Shown here: in pieces, positions 25,280-36,734 of the stretch
Layout: each line of letters begins with the position of its first letter
Numbering within the stretch: position 1 is the stretch's first letter
Assembly (NCBI RefSeq): GCF_030272615.1
Contig: NC_081412.1
Span: forward strand, 137,644,747 to 137,708,746
Direction of reading: 5' to 3'
Length of the DNA stretch: 64,000 nucleotides
Source of the DNA: Cryptomeria japonica
Taxonomy: Eukaryota > Streptophyta > Pinopsida > Cupressales > Cupressaceae
Notes under the pieces: model-generated
Databases searched by the model: none
What the model saw: the letters and a program-made list of their open reading frames with translations, nothing else
What the model was told of the DNA's origin: nothing
Program-made: the position numbers and the translations under genes

Positions 25280-26371
25280 TCATTTCCTTCTAAGCTCCTC
25301 CTGTTGTTTTTGATATTCATTACACACGTGACCCCTCTCCCAGGGTGCTTTACAATACTGGCACGGATTTGTATGGTGGTACTCTTTCTTATATTTGTCC
25401 CCCTTATGCGGATATTTTGGTTGAGTATTTGATGGAAAGGTTTTTGATTTCTCCTTTGATGAGGGGGTGTCAAATTTCCTTGCCTTTAAAATAGCTTCTT
25501 CTAGGTTGTCGGGCTCCATGGCACTCACCACACTACGGATTGAGTCTTTTAGTCCATCCACAAAGAGGTAAGTAAGTCTCTCTTGTGAAACTTCAGGTAC
25601 CATCACTACTAATTTTTGATACTCGGTGGCATACTCTTCCACCGTCCCCTCATGTTTTAGGTGAGCCAGTTCTTTAAAATAGGACTGTGGGTGCTTTTGA
25701 TCAAACCTTTTGATAATTTTCTGAGTAAACTCTTCATAGGAGGTGATATTTTGGTGGCCTAAGGTTATGAGACCATGGTGCCACCAATCATGGACGGCCC
25801 CCGCAAGATTTAGGACTGCAAATTTGATTGCATTCTCTTCCGTCATTGGGCTGAGGGACAGGTAAGTGTCAAGTTTTTGAACCCATGACCTGGCTGAAAT
25901 TTTTCCCGAGCCATCAAAGTTGGGAATGGTAATTTTGCTTATTCTCTCCCTAAGGTCCTTGTCACTGAATCTTTTTCTTTTTACTTGGGGAATGGATTTT
26001 AGCTTAGCTTCATGATAATCCCTGAAAGATACATTTGCTTTGAGTTCAGGATCTAAATTTGAATAGGCTCTTAGTACCTCATCCACATCAACCAAGGGTG
26101 AATTAGCTTCTTCTTCCCTTGGTTCAATACTGGGTAAAAAATTGGGTTTGGTGGGCCTGGGGTTAGCACTGTTATTACTTTGATTATTTTCAGAATGATG
26201 GGAGTTGGTGTCCCTTCCATTATTTTGAGCAAATCTTGCGTTGTTATTATTATTGTTGCTTAGGTTTTGGAGTGTTTGTAAGATCAATTGATTGGTTTTC
26301 TCACTCTGCTCCATGAATGTTCGGAACTCACTACTTAATTGATCACCCATCTTATTACCCCGTCTATGCAT
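25280..26371 (-). pseudogene. element E gag
   Basis: 363 codons. An Asn-rich N-terminal region is followed by a retrotransposon gag domain (ISARSWVQKLDTYL, GAVHDWWHHGL, FTQKIIKRFDQKHPQ, VEEYATEYQKLV, LTYLFVDGLKDSIR). It ends with a first knuckle-like CQYCKAPWERGHVC. Gag forms the particle. The ORF stops at EELRRK-TGA, but the same frame continues into the second knuckle and protease, so the TGA is most likely a nonsense change in a single gag-pol frame. Programmed readthrough cannot be excluded. Confidence 0.92.
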
Positions 26372-26403
26372 TTAATAATTCCTACAGGATGGCAGGAAAG
26401 TAA

Positions 26404-26415
26404 GCTCTGATACCA
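26404..26415 (-). promoter_or_regulatory. element E primer-binding site
   Basis: Minus strand TGGTATCAGAGC, complementary to the 3' end of initiator Met tRNA, two bases from the LTR end. Confidence 0.88.
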
Positions 26416-26417
26416 CT

Positions 26418-27737
26418 TGTGATGTCCCCTTCTTAGATTACTATTACTGATAAGTTTGCCTGGCAGTCATTATAAGGAGACAGGTCAGAAACTAGGACAT
26501 ACAATTGGGAATTAGGTTTACGAAACAACTCAATTTAATTATTCATCATAAAAGACTATATTTGTATTAATTAACACAACGGAAGTCGTACGGAAGTATC
26601 CACAAAATACATCGATTACAAATACAAGAAACAGAAATAATATTGAACAATTGCCATTCTAGAATTAGTAAACATCAGTTTATTGTTCATACTCAATTCA
26701 CTTTAACGCATTGAGAATTGAGTGGGATAATCACATAGATTCAATGTCCTAATTATTCTCCCAAACAGATTTATACTTTATCTTATAAATGCCCTGCATC
26801 TTTCCAAAGGACGATGGATGGTAATATGGTGGTTCATCATGCCAGACCCAAACCCAGGAGCGGTCACTTGCCCTCCTAGCCTACTGGTTCATCTTTACAC
26901 AGTAGGTGGACTATTTAGGTGGGCAATCGACCCCACTACAGATCCCCCTCCTCTCATAGAGCAGCCATATAATGATAAGTTATTACATATGATGTTATTG
27001 TGTTCTTTGTTCAGACTTTATCATTACCTTATTTATTATACTGGTGCAAGTTGTAAAAGATGCTTATTTTCAGTCTTTTAATCAGAATTATAAGATCTGT
27101 TGGAATCGCTTAAAGTTCACCGTGATGGAGTATATTTTATACAGTTTGGAAATTGGTTTAAACATCAACAGAAATATCATTCTACAGACGTATTTGTAGG
27201 GCTACGATTTTAACATACCAATAATTTCATATCCTTTAGAATCTGAGTATGATGGCATACCTGGCAGTCGGTCTCCTGGCTGTAGTTGATTTCCTTTCCA
27301 TATATTCCTCCGTGATCCCTTGTCCCCCTTTGATGTGTTTGTCTTATAGTATGTGGCGGGTCAAACTGAGGGTCACGTCTCTTTTTAGAAGAGACGTGAT
27401 TACTTTATAGTTCGCTGCCCTTTTGTTTGTATTTGTTTTGGTTGTGTCTCTCTTCAGACGCATACCCAGTGCATTTAATATTATATTTATTACACATCCT
27501 ATGCAATATTTACATTAATAATTATAGGTATGTTAAGTATATTAATTTAAATTCAACAATAATTGTTAATGATCAACGCAATACTTATGATTTCATATTA
27601 ATTAATATTCACTAATTAATCTAACACAATAAGGTTTGAACTGTTTTTTGAGTAGCGACATAAGTATTAAATGAATATCAGAAATTTAAATACATATATG
27701 CAAACATATTATGTACAATTAGCATAGGGACATGACA
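26418..27737 (-). repeat. element E 5' LTR (1320 bp)
   Basis: TGTGATGTCCCC...GGGACATGACA, paired with 20540-21855. Confidence 0.95.
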
Positions 27738-28690
27738 CACCCTGAGGTGCTTTTCCTATCAGTTACACTTCCAGCCCAATCTGAATCTGTGAATCCGTGT
27801 AGATCTAGTTCAACTCTCTCATATTTGAGACCAAGTTTTAGGGTACCTTGTAGATATCTCATGATATGTTTTACTGCTACCAGGTGTATTTCCTTTGGTT
27901 CACACATAAACTGACTCAAAGCATTAACTGCATAACAGATATCTGGTCTCATATTTACAAGATACATCTGGGACCCAATCATTTGCCTATATAGAGTAGG
28001 ATCTGAGGGTTGTGATTCTGTTGCTGCTTCCTTAAGTTTAAGAAGGTTTGTTTCCATTGGAGAGGTCATGGGTCTGCAGTTTAGCATTCCAAATCTCTTC
28101 AAAATATCCAAGGTATATTTATCTTGGTTTAGTATAATGCCATCAGAATTCTGCCATACTTCCAAACCTAGGAAGTAATGAAGGAGTCCCAAGTCCTTCA
28201 TATCAAATTCTTTAGCAAGGTCTTTCTTACACTGATCTATGAGGTGATCTTTTCCTGTGATTAACAAATCATCAACATATAAAATCAATATTAGCATATC
28301 ACCTTTGTTTTGCTTATAGTAGAGATTAGGATCTGCATCATTCTTGGAGAAGCCTAGTTTTGAGAGATAGGTATCAATTCTTTCATACCAGGCCCTGGGA
28401 GCATGTTTAAGCCCATAGAGAGCTTTCTTGAGTCTACACACATGAGACTCTGCATCATGAATCTCAAACCCTTCAGGTTGCTCCAGGTATACTTCTTCTG
28501 AGATCTCACCATTAAGGAATGTTGTCTTAACATCCATCTGATGAACTTTCCATCCCTTTGATGCTGCAATGGCTAAGACTGCTCTTACTGAGGTGTATCT
28601 GGCTACAGGTGCAAATGTTTCCTCATAATCAATTCCTTCCTTTTGAGAGAACCCTCTAGCTACAAATCTAGCCTTGTGTTTCTCAATGCT
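27738..28690 (-). pseudogene. element C reverse transcriptase and start of RNase H
   Basis: On the minus strand the reading resumes after D with SIEKHKARFVARGFSQK, IDYEETFAPVAR and HQMDVKTTFLNG (first catalytic Asp). EVYLEQPEGFE, LKKALYGLKHAPRAWYE, LILYVDDLLITG (YVDD), DLGLLHYFLGLEV and MRPDICYAVNALSQFM follow. RNase H then starts with LHGFTDSDWAGSVTDRKSTSG. The frame is open until element E cuts it at 27738. This enzyme copies the element RNA. It is interrupted by insertions on both sides but shows little point damage. Confidence 0.95.
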
Positions 28691-28986
28691 TGTTAAGATA
28701 TAGCCCTCGTGAATCTAACTGATGGTAAATCGGTTATTATCTAGAGAGTGATATATTAACAGAGCATACAATTTGGAAATTAAACATAAACAAACTAATT
28801 GTTATGAACGGTTGCCTCCGTAGGGACATGTCCATACATGGCAACTGCCACGTATGGACATGTCCCTACGTAGGCAACCTTTCCTCTTGTATTTAAACCG
28901 GATTCAATGATGGAGACGATCAATAACTCACGGCAATCAGTCTTCCAAAATCGCTGTCATTATTCTTTGATCCATATTTCACAACA
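28691..28986 (+). repeat. element D 5' LTR (296 bp)
   Basis: TGTTAAGATATAGCC...TTTCACAACA. Nine substitutions, all transitions, separate it from the 3' LTR (about 3.0%). Confidence 0.96.
28810..28879. repeat. 70-bp near-perfect palindrome in the D LTR
   Basis: Two 34-nt arms beginning GGTTGCCT and ending at AGGCAACC pair with only two mismatches and almost no loop (ACTGCC region). Each arm contains the self-complementary GGACATGTCC. The same palindrome is at 33567-33636 in the other LTR. Confidence 0.92.
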
Positions 28987-28999
28987 TGGTATTAGAGCC
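28987..28999 (+). promoter_or_regulatory. element D primer-binding site
   Basis: TGGTATTAGAGCC directly follows the LTR; initiator-Met type with one C-to-T difference from the usual TGGTATCAGAGCC. Confidence 0.88.
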
Positions 29000-29120
29000 A
29001 GCATATTAAGAGAATAAATTAGACAGCCATATTACTCATAAGCATTTATCAGAAGTAAATAACAAATCAACGCAGAGGCTATATACGCAGAGGATATATC
29101 CGACTAAGAAAATATTCAAA

Positions 29121-31277
29121 ATGTCAAGTAATATGAGAGTGGAAGATAGACTCGAAGGAGCCTCCAACTTCGTTTCCTGGAAGATGCGAATCATTGCCAT
29201 TCTTGAAGAACTAGAATTAGAGTCTTACATAGAAGAAAATCTAAACATGCCAAATGATGAACCAGAGAAATCTACCTGGAAAAGGCGTAATAATAAAGCA
29301 AAGAAAATAATTATTGACTCAGTCAAAGATCATATTCTTCCATCTATAGCCAGACTGCCTAAAGCATATGAAGTATTTAAAACCATTAAAAATACATATG
29401 AAGTTAACAATGCGAGCAGAATGTTAACCTTGAAACAACTTTTTTTAAACATAAAGATGAATAAAGATGATACAATATCTACATACTTTTCAAGGATATC
29501 TGAAGTAAAAGACCAATTACAAACTATTGGAAATGAGGTAGATGATCAAGAAATCTCTCTCATAGCCCTAAGAGGATTACCAATTTCATGGGAATCCTAC
29601 ATTCAATGTATTAGCAGAACACCCCCCTTACCCAAATTTGAACAACTTAAGAATGAGTGCATTCAAGAGGAATCTGGACTAATCTCAAGTGGATTAGGGA
29701 CAAATAAAGAAGGAGAAATCCAAGCACTTAATACAAATACCTTCAACAAAAATAAAAAGTTCTCCAAACGGAAGAGAGGAAATAAAAACCATCAGAAAAG
29801 AGATATGTCTAAAATTCAGTGTTACAAATGCGACAAATGCGACAAATATGGGTACACTCACAGGAATTGTCCAGAAAGGAAGAAAACACAAGCTACTCTA
29901 GCCGAAGTCAAAGGAGAAAACTCACTTTTCTTCTTAGCCCTATCAAGCGAAATAAATACAAATAAAAACACTTGGATCGTAGACAGTGGAGCATCAAGGC
30001 ATATAACTAGATTCAGAAATCAGTTTGAAACACTTAACGGGTACTCAAGTGAAGAGGTTACTATTGGAGATAACTCCACATATCCTATGAAAGGAATTGG
30101 GACCTGTACTATCAAACTAAGAAATGGAGTATCTCTACAATTACAGGATGTTCTGTTTGTACCTATAATAAAAAGAAATCTAGTCTCAATCTTAGGCCTA
30201 ACTGATCAAGGATATCAGGTTACCTTCAATGAAGATAAAGTTCTACTTTGGCCTAAAAATACAAATATAAAAAATGCCATAACAGTAGGTTCAAGAGATG
30301 GTAGCCTATACAAACTATGCAGTGATCAAAAGGAAGCACTAAATCTTGAAGTTTCAAATAATAATGAATTATGGCACAAAAGATTAGGACACCTAAGATA
30401 TAGTGCTCTATCCAACATAAAGAAGATTACTTCAAGACTGCCCCAACTAAAATCTGAACACACAGGCATTTGCAAAGGATGTGCCTTGGGAAAGAATGTG
30501 AAAGTTTATTTTCCCTCAAGTGAGCACAAATCAAAAGTTATTTTAGAACTAATTCACTCAAACCTATGCGGTCCCATGTCAACACCATCCCTAACTGGAT
30601 CCTTATACTACATAATCTTTGTTGACGACTACTCTCGAAAAACATGGACATATTTTCTAAAGTGCAAAGACTCAAATGAAGTACTATCTAAGTTCAAAGA
30701 ATTCAAGGCACTAGTAGAAAACCAGTCAGGGAAGAAAATTAAGGTGTTAAGATCCGACAATGGGGGAGAATATACATCTGACAACTTCAAAGACTTTTGT
30801 AATTCTATTGGGATTAAGAGGGAGTATAATGTACCATATAATCCACAACAGAATGGAGTAGCAGAAAGAAAGAACAGAACCATAATTGAAGCAGCAAAAG
30901 CCATGATGCATGACCAAAACTTACACACTTCATTTTGGGCAGAAGCTTCAAATACAGCAGTCTACATTCAAAACAGATGTCCGCACTCAGTTCTAGAAAA
31001 CATAACTCCTGAAGAAGCTTTTACAGGGAACAAACCAGACTTAAGTCATTTAAGGATATTTGGCTGTCCCGTATATATACATGTTCCTAAAGAAAAGAGG
31101 ACAAAACTAGAACCATCCGGAAAAAGAGGTATCTTCATTGGCTATAGTGAAAATACTAAAGGATATCGCATTTACATTCCAGGGAAAAAATCTGTTGAGA
31201 TAAGTAGAGATGTAAAGTTTGAAGAAAACACTACACTCAAAGAACCTGAGGATGATAACATTACTAAAGAAGAATAA
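29121..31277 (+). pseudogene. element D gag-protease-integrase frame
   Basis: 718 open codons. Residues 1-220 are copia gag (VEDRLEGASNFVSWKMRI). Near residues 231-250 is an altered knuckle, CYKCDKCDKYGYTHRNC, with a duplicated Cys-Asp-Lys and Tyr in place of the usual His. Protease is WIVDSGASRHIT near residue 283. GAG-pre-integrase is ELWHKRLGHLRY with C-K-G-C near 415-455. The integrase core has ELIHSNLCGPM (Asn where the first catalytic Asp is expected), VLRSDNGGEYTSD and NPQQNGVAERKNR. The TAA at 31275-31277 lies in frame with the downstream RT, so it truncates a single polyprotein. Confidence 0.96.
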
Positions 31278-32720
31278 GATCACATAACTGAGATTGAGAG
31301 GGAGAATATCATAGAAAATTCCAAACCTTCAGACACTGAGAGGGAGGACATCATAAGAGCTTCTGAACCTCTTGTTGATGAAAATATTGAAACACTCAAT
31401 AACAAGAAAAGACCTCTATGGGCAAGGAAAATGATTGAAGAGAATAATGTAGAACCAAATGAAATTTCCAAAGAAAATAAGAGAACAAGAACTCTAAAAT
31501 GTTATGCTGCACTTCTAACCGAACTCACAAATTTTGAACCAACAAATGTCAGAGAAGCCTTATCAAAACAGGCTTGGAAAGATGCTATGGTTGAAGAATA
31601 TCAATCTATACCAAAGAATGATGTTTGGGATATAGTGCCTAGACCAAAAGACAAATTAGTTGTCTCATCCAAGTGGTTATTCAAGATCAAATATGCATCT
31701 GATGGCAGCATTGAAAAACATAAAGCTCGCTTTGTGGCCAGGGGATTCTCTCAAAAAGCAGGAATTGATTATGAAGAGACATTTGCCCCAGTTGCCCGGT
31801 ATATGTCAGTAAGAACAATCATTGCAATTGCAGCATCCAAAGGATGGAAAATTCACCAAATGGACGTAAAGACTGCCTTCCTAAATGGTTCAATTGAAGA
31901 AGAAGTATATATAGAACAACCAGAAGGATTCACCTTACGTGATAAAAATTGCTATGTTTGTAAACTAAAGAAAGCTCTCTATGGGTTAAAACAAGCACCT
32001 AGGGCCTGGTATGCAAGGATAGACAACTATCTCTCCAAACTAGGGTACTCCAAGAACCTAGCAGATCCCAACATCTACTTCAAGGCTTCAAATGGCAATA
32101 TGATTATATTGGTCCTTTACGTGGATGATCTTTTGATAACAGGAGAGGATAATCTCATTGAGAAATGTAAGCAAGATCTGGCAGCAGAATTCGATATGAA
32201 GGATCTAGGGCTTCTACATTATTTTCTGGGATTAGAAGTATGGCAGAAGAAAAACTACATCTTCCTAAATCAAGGAAAGTACACCACAGATATTCTAACT
32301 AGATTTGGGATGATGGAGTGTAAGCCATTAGCTACACCAATGGAAACTAATTTGCACAAGCTGAAAATTGAGGCAGAAGATTCAGAACCTACAGATCCCA
32401 CACTCTACAGACAAATCGTCGGTTCACTCATGTATTTGGTAAATACTCGTCCTGATATCTGCTATGCTACAAATGTATTAAGCCACTTCATGTGTGAACC
32501 TAAGAAGATACATCTAATGGCTGCTAAACACATTCTAAGATATTTACGAGGCACAATCGGACTTGGCTTAAAGTATGAAAATGTTGAGATTCAACTTGAA
32601 GGATATTTTGATTCTGATTGGGCCGGAAGTACCACTGACCAGAAAAGTACTACAGGGTGTTGCTTCAGTCTCGATTCTACTATGATATCTTGGTTCAGCA
32701 GTTGCACAAAGCTCCACTGA
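31278..32720 (+). pseudogene. element D reverse transcriptase and start of RNase H
   Basis: Same frame as 29121-31277. It runs through an acidic linker, then WKDAMVEEYQSI, VSSKWLFKIK, HKARFVARGFSQK, HQMDVKTAFLNG (Asp), LKKALYGLKQAPRAWY, LVLYVDDLLITG and LLHYFLGLEVW. RNase H starts with LEGYFDSDWAGSTTDQKSTTG. The frame is lost after MISWFSS because a few bases are missing before the conserved SRKQ-AQSSTEAEY segment. An ATG at 31431 is internal, so I treat the block as the continuation of the polyprotein. Confidence 0.95.
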
Positions 32721-33048
32721 AGCAGAATATATGGCAGCCTCCATGGGAGCTCGTGAAGCGGTATGGCTAAGAAAGTTATTATTTGGATTATTTGGAAAAA
32801 CTTTGAATTTAACAATAATTCACTGTGATAATCAGAGCTGTATCAAGCTCTCAGTAAATCCAGTTTTTCACAATCGATCCAAACATATTGAGATCCCTTA
32901 TCACTACATAAGAGATATGGTAGATCGAAACGTCATAAAACTAGTGTACATCAGTACTGAAGAACAAAATGCTGATATCTTCACCAAGCCACTTGCAAGA
33001 TTGAAGATAGAATACTTCAGAAGTAAACTTGGTATGACTAGATTATAA
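32697..33048 (+). pseudogene. element D RNase H C-terminus (shifted frame)
   Basis: Reads VAQSSTEAEYMAASMGAREAV, then IIHCDNQSCIKLSVNPVF, RSKHIEIPYHYIRDMVD and ADIFTKPLAR, ending at TAA 33046-33048. It is out of frame with the upstream block because of the deletion near 32700. The motifs otherwise match element C's RNase H closely. Confidence 0.93.
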
Positions 33049-33447
33049 TTGAGATTATTAAGATGAAATTCCTACCATGTGTAATTTGTTCATTAATAAA
33101 TAAATAAAATGTATATTGCAATATTCTAACTGTGTTCAAGAAGATGACGATCTTCTTATGTTTAAGGTTACTATTTCAAGGTGACGATCTTGACAATAGT
33201 TGACCAAGTGTCAAGATTGACTACATTAAGTTGTTGTCCTGGACTATGCCGGATATCTTGATCCTAAAGTATATGATCATCTCATGACTGACTTCTTAAG
33301 TGATTGTCCCGGACTGAGCCGGATATCATGATATTGAGTTTATTGTCATGACAAGACTATATTAAATGTTGTCCCGAATTGTGTCGGAAGTCATGACAGA
33401 ATATGCTCCCAAGAAAATTACTTAGATCCACTCCTGCTAAGAGGGAG
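33049..33447 (+). other. element D 3' non-coding region and polypurine tract
   Basis: Contains recurring phrases such as GACGATCTT and TTGTCCCGGACTGAGCCGGATATC (three related copies at about 33234, 33304 and 33368). AAGAGGGAG directly before the 3' LTR is the PPT. Confidence 0.78.
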
Positions 33448-33743
33448 TGTTAAGATATAGCCCTCGTGAATCTAACTGATGGTAAATCGGTTATTATCTG
33501 GAGAGTGATATATTAACAGAGCATACAGTTTGGAAATTAAACATAAACAAACTAATTGTTATGAACGGTTGCCTCCGTAGGGACATGTCCATACGTGGCA
33601 ACTACCACGTATGGACATGTCCCTACATAGGCAACCTTTCCTCTTGTATTTAAACCGGATTCAATGATGGAAATGATCAATAACTCACGGCAATCAGTCT
33701 TCCAGAATCGCTGTCATTATTCTTCGATCCATATTTCACAACA
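33448..33743 (+). repeat. element D 3' LTR (296 bp)
   Basis: Partner of 28691-28986. Carries the same 70-bp palindrome at 33567-33636. Confidence 0.96.
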
Positions 33744-34115
33744 ATGCTGCCATCTGCAGCGTGTTTGATTTTGAAGAGCCATTTGGAGGTGACAACAGAT
33801 TTCTCGGCTAGCCTAGGGAGAATCTTCCAAACATCATTTTTCATAATGGATTGGTATTCCTCAGACATGGCATTCTTCCATACTTGATGTTTAAGTGCAT
33901 CTAATACATTAGTAGGTTCTTCTTTTGAGAGATCATTCAGGAGAGCGACGTAGTTGGTAAGTTTGTTAAGCCTTTTGCTTTCTCTGAAAGTTCCTGAAGG
34001 GGCAGCATACTTCTGAGCTTCTTCTACAGTTTTGGTGGCCCATAGTGGTCTTTTCTTGAAATTTTCTCTAGGTGGGTTTTGTGTTTCACCTTCATTTTCC
34101 TCAAGACTCTCCCTC
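33744..34115 (-). pseudogene. element C integrase-RT linker and start of RT
   Basis: Minus strand continues RESLEENEGETQNPP, KKRPLWATKTVEEAQKYAA, then WKNAMSEEYQSIMKNDVW and VVTSKWLFKIKHAADGSI. The last segment is the N-terminal edge of copia RT. It is cut by D within AADGSI and resumes at 28690. An in-frame TAG just upstream (near 34116) separates it from the integrase. Confidence 0.92.
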
Positions 34116-35212
34116 TAAAGCTCAAGAGCGAGGTCTTCATCTATGCTAGGGGTAGGGATATAGACTTCAGGTTTTATTGAGCTTTGGGCTCTTTTGAAGG
34201 CTAAGTCTTCTTCAAAGATTACATCCCTACTTAGTTCAATATTCCTCTGACCAGGTATATAGATTTTGTAGGCCTTGGAGGTTTCACTATATCCTACAAG
34301 TATTCCCCTTTTTCCAGAAGGCTCTAATTTTAATCTTTTCTCCTTAGGTACATGAATATAAATAGGGCACCCAAATATCCTAAGGTGGCTGATATCTAGT
34401 TTTGTTTTAGTAAAGACTTCCTCAGGGGTTTTATCTTCAAGATGAGAGTGAGGACATCTATTTTGTATATATATGGCAGTGCTAATTGCTTCTGCCCAAA
34501 GATTGGTATTTAGATTTTGATCTAGAATCATGGCTTTGGCAGCATCTACAATTGTCCTATTTTTCCTCTCAGCTACCCCATTATGTTGAGGATTATAAGG
34601 TATAGTAAGCTCCCTCTTAATCCCAGCATTTTTACAAAAGTCTTTAAACAAATCTGAGGTGTATTCCCCCCCATTGTCAGTTCTTAAGGTTTTAATTTTA
34701 TTTCCTGAGTAGTTTTCTGTTAGTGATTTAAATTCCTTAAACCTATTAAGGATCTCTTCTGATTCTTTACATTTCAAAAAGTAGATCCAAGTTTTCCTAG
34801 AGTAGTCATCAACAAATATTATATAATACAAAAATCCCCCTAAAGAAGGTACGGACATTGGTCCACATACATCAGAATGAACTAACTCTAAAATTTTGCT
34901 TGTTTTCCTAGTACTATTTTGAAAAACACCCTTAGCATTTTTACCTAGGGCGCATCCTTTGCATGCCCCTGAATGATATTGCTTTAACTTAGGTAGGCCT
35001 GTGACAAGGTTACCCATTGATGATAAAGCTCTAAAATTCAGGTGACCTGGTCTTCTATGCCAAACTTCATTAGCATCTATAGTTTCATGGATTAGGGCTA
35101 GATTGGGCTCTATGCATAGCTCATATAAGTAGCCTTGTCTTTGACCAATGGTTTTAGCTTTCCTGATAGATGAATTCTTTGGCCAAGCCAACACTCTGTT
35201 GTCCATGAAGGT
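34116..35212 (-). pseudogene. element C integrase
   Basis: About 365 codons: EVWHRRPGHLNFRAL and GACKGCALGKNAK (zinc-binding, though the usual RLGH is RPGH), ELVHSDVCGPMSVPS (first Asp intact), TLRTDNGGEYTSD (second Asp), NPQHNGVAERKNR (Glu), then HLRIFGCPIYIHVPKEKR. It catalyses insertion of element cDNA. It ends at an in-frame TAG near 34116. A 2-bp GA insertion near 35213 disconnects it from the protease frame. Confidence 0.95.
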
Positions 35213-35503
35213 CACTCTCTGTATCCATTATCCTCTAGTGCTGATATGAAGACTAGGTTTCTCTTGATGCCTGGGACATATAGTACTCCTTTAAGTTGTA
35301 ATGATACGCCTGACTTTAGTTTGATGGTGCAGGTTCCAACTCCTCTGACTGGATGTGTGGAGTCATCTCCGATAGTCACTTCCTCATCATTCTCCTCTAT
35401 CATGGAGTCTAGCACTTCTCTAAACCCTGTAATGTGTCTGGATGAGCCACTGTCGATCACCCAGGAGTTAACCTTGTCTGATGCTTGGTTTGTAAGTGTT
35501 GAA
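35213..35503 (-). pseudogene. element C protease
   Basis: After B, the minus strand reads TLTNQASDKVNSWVIDSGSSRHITGF. The DSG triad of the copia aspartic protease is present with Ser-Ser for the usual Ala-Ser or Ala-Thr. EEVTIGDDSTHPVRGVGTC and LYVPGIKRNL follow. Protease processes Gag-Pol. The frame ends at ...NGYRE-stop because AGAGAGTGACC carries two extra bases relative to the reading NGYRVTF. Confidence 0.92.
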
Positions 35504-36341
35504 TGTTAGTTTTCATGATCAGATTAACAATAATGAGCAGTAAATAATAATGCAAAGTCACAAGAATCAAAGCACACAAATAGAAAGGGCACACAACACA
35601 AGTCTACCCTGAGAAAACCTCCCTCTTGGAGGAAAAACCCAGCAACAACAGATCCTCAGATCTGATTATTCATTATGAATAAAATTGCAGTCTTACAACA
35701 CTTATCTCAGGCTAAATACATGTGCAGATATCTTCAGCTTCAAATGAGCATAATCGTGCCTTCTTCAGCATGAACAATAGACTTAAGTTCGCATCAATCA
35801 GAGCAGAGTCGCATCCATAGATCAGGTATCTTCACACCAAAGGAGAGCAGATATATTTCGCACTGTTATTGCAGATCTGATTCACATATGTGATAATTGT
35901 ATCAAGATGCATTCTATGTAGCTTTTATATATGAGGATTGGTGCCTTATTGGGTCGGCCCAATAAGGCACTTTTTGGCGCTAAAGTCTTTGTGCTTTTCC
36001 CACGTTATATGTGCAAGATAGGGTCGGCCCTATATCTTACTCCACGATTTATTTAGGTTCAGCCCTGTCCTGGGTGCTAAGGTAGATGCTACAATCTCAC
36101 ACATTTGACCTTGCTTGGCGTGTGAAAGAGAAAGGGCCCAGCCCTATCCTAATTTGTGCACATAGATAGGGCCCAGCCCTATGTGCCCTTCTACATAAAT
36201 ACATTAGATGGAGATAGGACCCAGCCCTATTTACATGCCTCCTTAATGAAGAAGGGCCCAGCCTTATAAGGATTTGGATGATGCCTTAAGGCAATCCAAA
36301 TCCTTTCTATTTTCCTATCCTAGTTACACAAAAAAACAACA
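35504..36341 (-). repeat. element B 3' LTR (838 bp)
   Basis: TGTTAGTTTTCATGATCAG...CAAAAAAACAACA, partner 37790-38624. By hand about 27 substitutions in about 835 bases (about 3.2%). Confidence 0.95.
35941..36270. repeat. dyad cluster in the B LTR (AGGGCCCAGCCCT type)
   Basis: A 13-bp-arm hairpin GTGCCTTATTGGG/CCCAATAAGGCAC (35941-35970) is followed by AAGATAGGGTCGGCCCTATATCTT-like (36016-36039). At least four AGGGCCCAGCCCTAT variants follow at about 36136, 36166, 36207 and 36250. The copies recur at about 38225-38560 in the other LTR. Confidence 0.88.
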
Positions 36342-36734
36342 CTCCCTCTGAACTAGGGAGGAAAATAAATACATAGCCAAATTCACATGGACAAACCCAT
36401 GGCATGAACATTTACAAGGTTTAGGATTAGGGCCCAACCCTAATAGTACAATCCATATTCAATTTGTGATTTGATCACACAATTACATTACAATGAACCT
36501 TTACATGATCTTCTCTTGCAATGCCTGCAGAGGATGAAGCCAATGCTTCATTACTTTACACTTTCCTAGGGACCTGCATGTAACAGCATGATCTTTCATC
36601 ATGCATATCCGCAGAGGATGACAGAGACCTTTCCATATGCACACCTGCAATAATTAATACTCAAAGATATATATAACCATACAACATAAATCATGCACAA
36701 CCGCAGAGGATACATAAGCTTCTTCACTGAGAAC

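Larger units (their letters stand above)
20540..27737 (-). mobile_element. Ty3/gypsy chromovirus element E
   Basis: 7.2 kb with LTRs at 20540-21855 and 26418-27737, PBS at 26404-26415 (reads TGGTATCAGAGC on the minus strand) and PPT at 21856-21870. The TSD is a perfect CACCC (20535-20539, 27738-27742). The order gag, protease, RT, RNase H, integrase, chromodomain defines a chromovirus. The gag-pol frame has at least four in-frame stops and one deletion, so this copy is not autonomous. It sits inside element C's RNase H. Confidence 0.96.
28691..33743 (+). mobile_element. Ty1/copia element D
   Basis: 5053 bp with 296-bp LTRs (28691-28986, 33448-33743), PBS at 28987-28999, PPT at 33440-33447 and a perfect ATGCT TSD (28686-28690, 33744-33748). 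The order gag, PR, INT, RT, RH is that of Ty1/copia. It has one in-frame stop, one frameshifting deletion and an altered integrase active-site residue. It inserted into element C's RT, opposite in orientation, and is closely related to C. Confidence 0.97.

Noticed and set aside
20959-27615. Matching ORF pairs at 20959/26818 and 21547/27427
   Set aside because: They are duplicated because they lie in the two LTRs of element E, not because they are conserved genes.
28987-28999. tRNA gene
   Set aside because: The tRNA-like match is only the 13-nt primer-binding site after an LTR; no cloverleaf.
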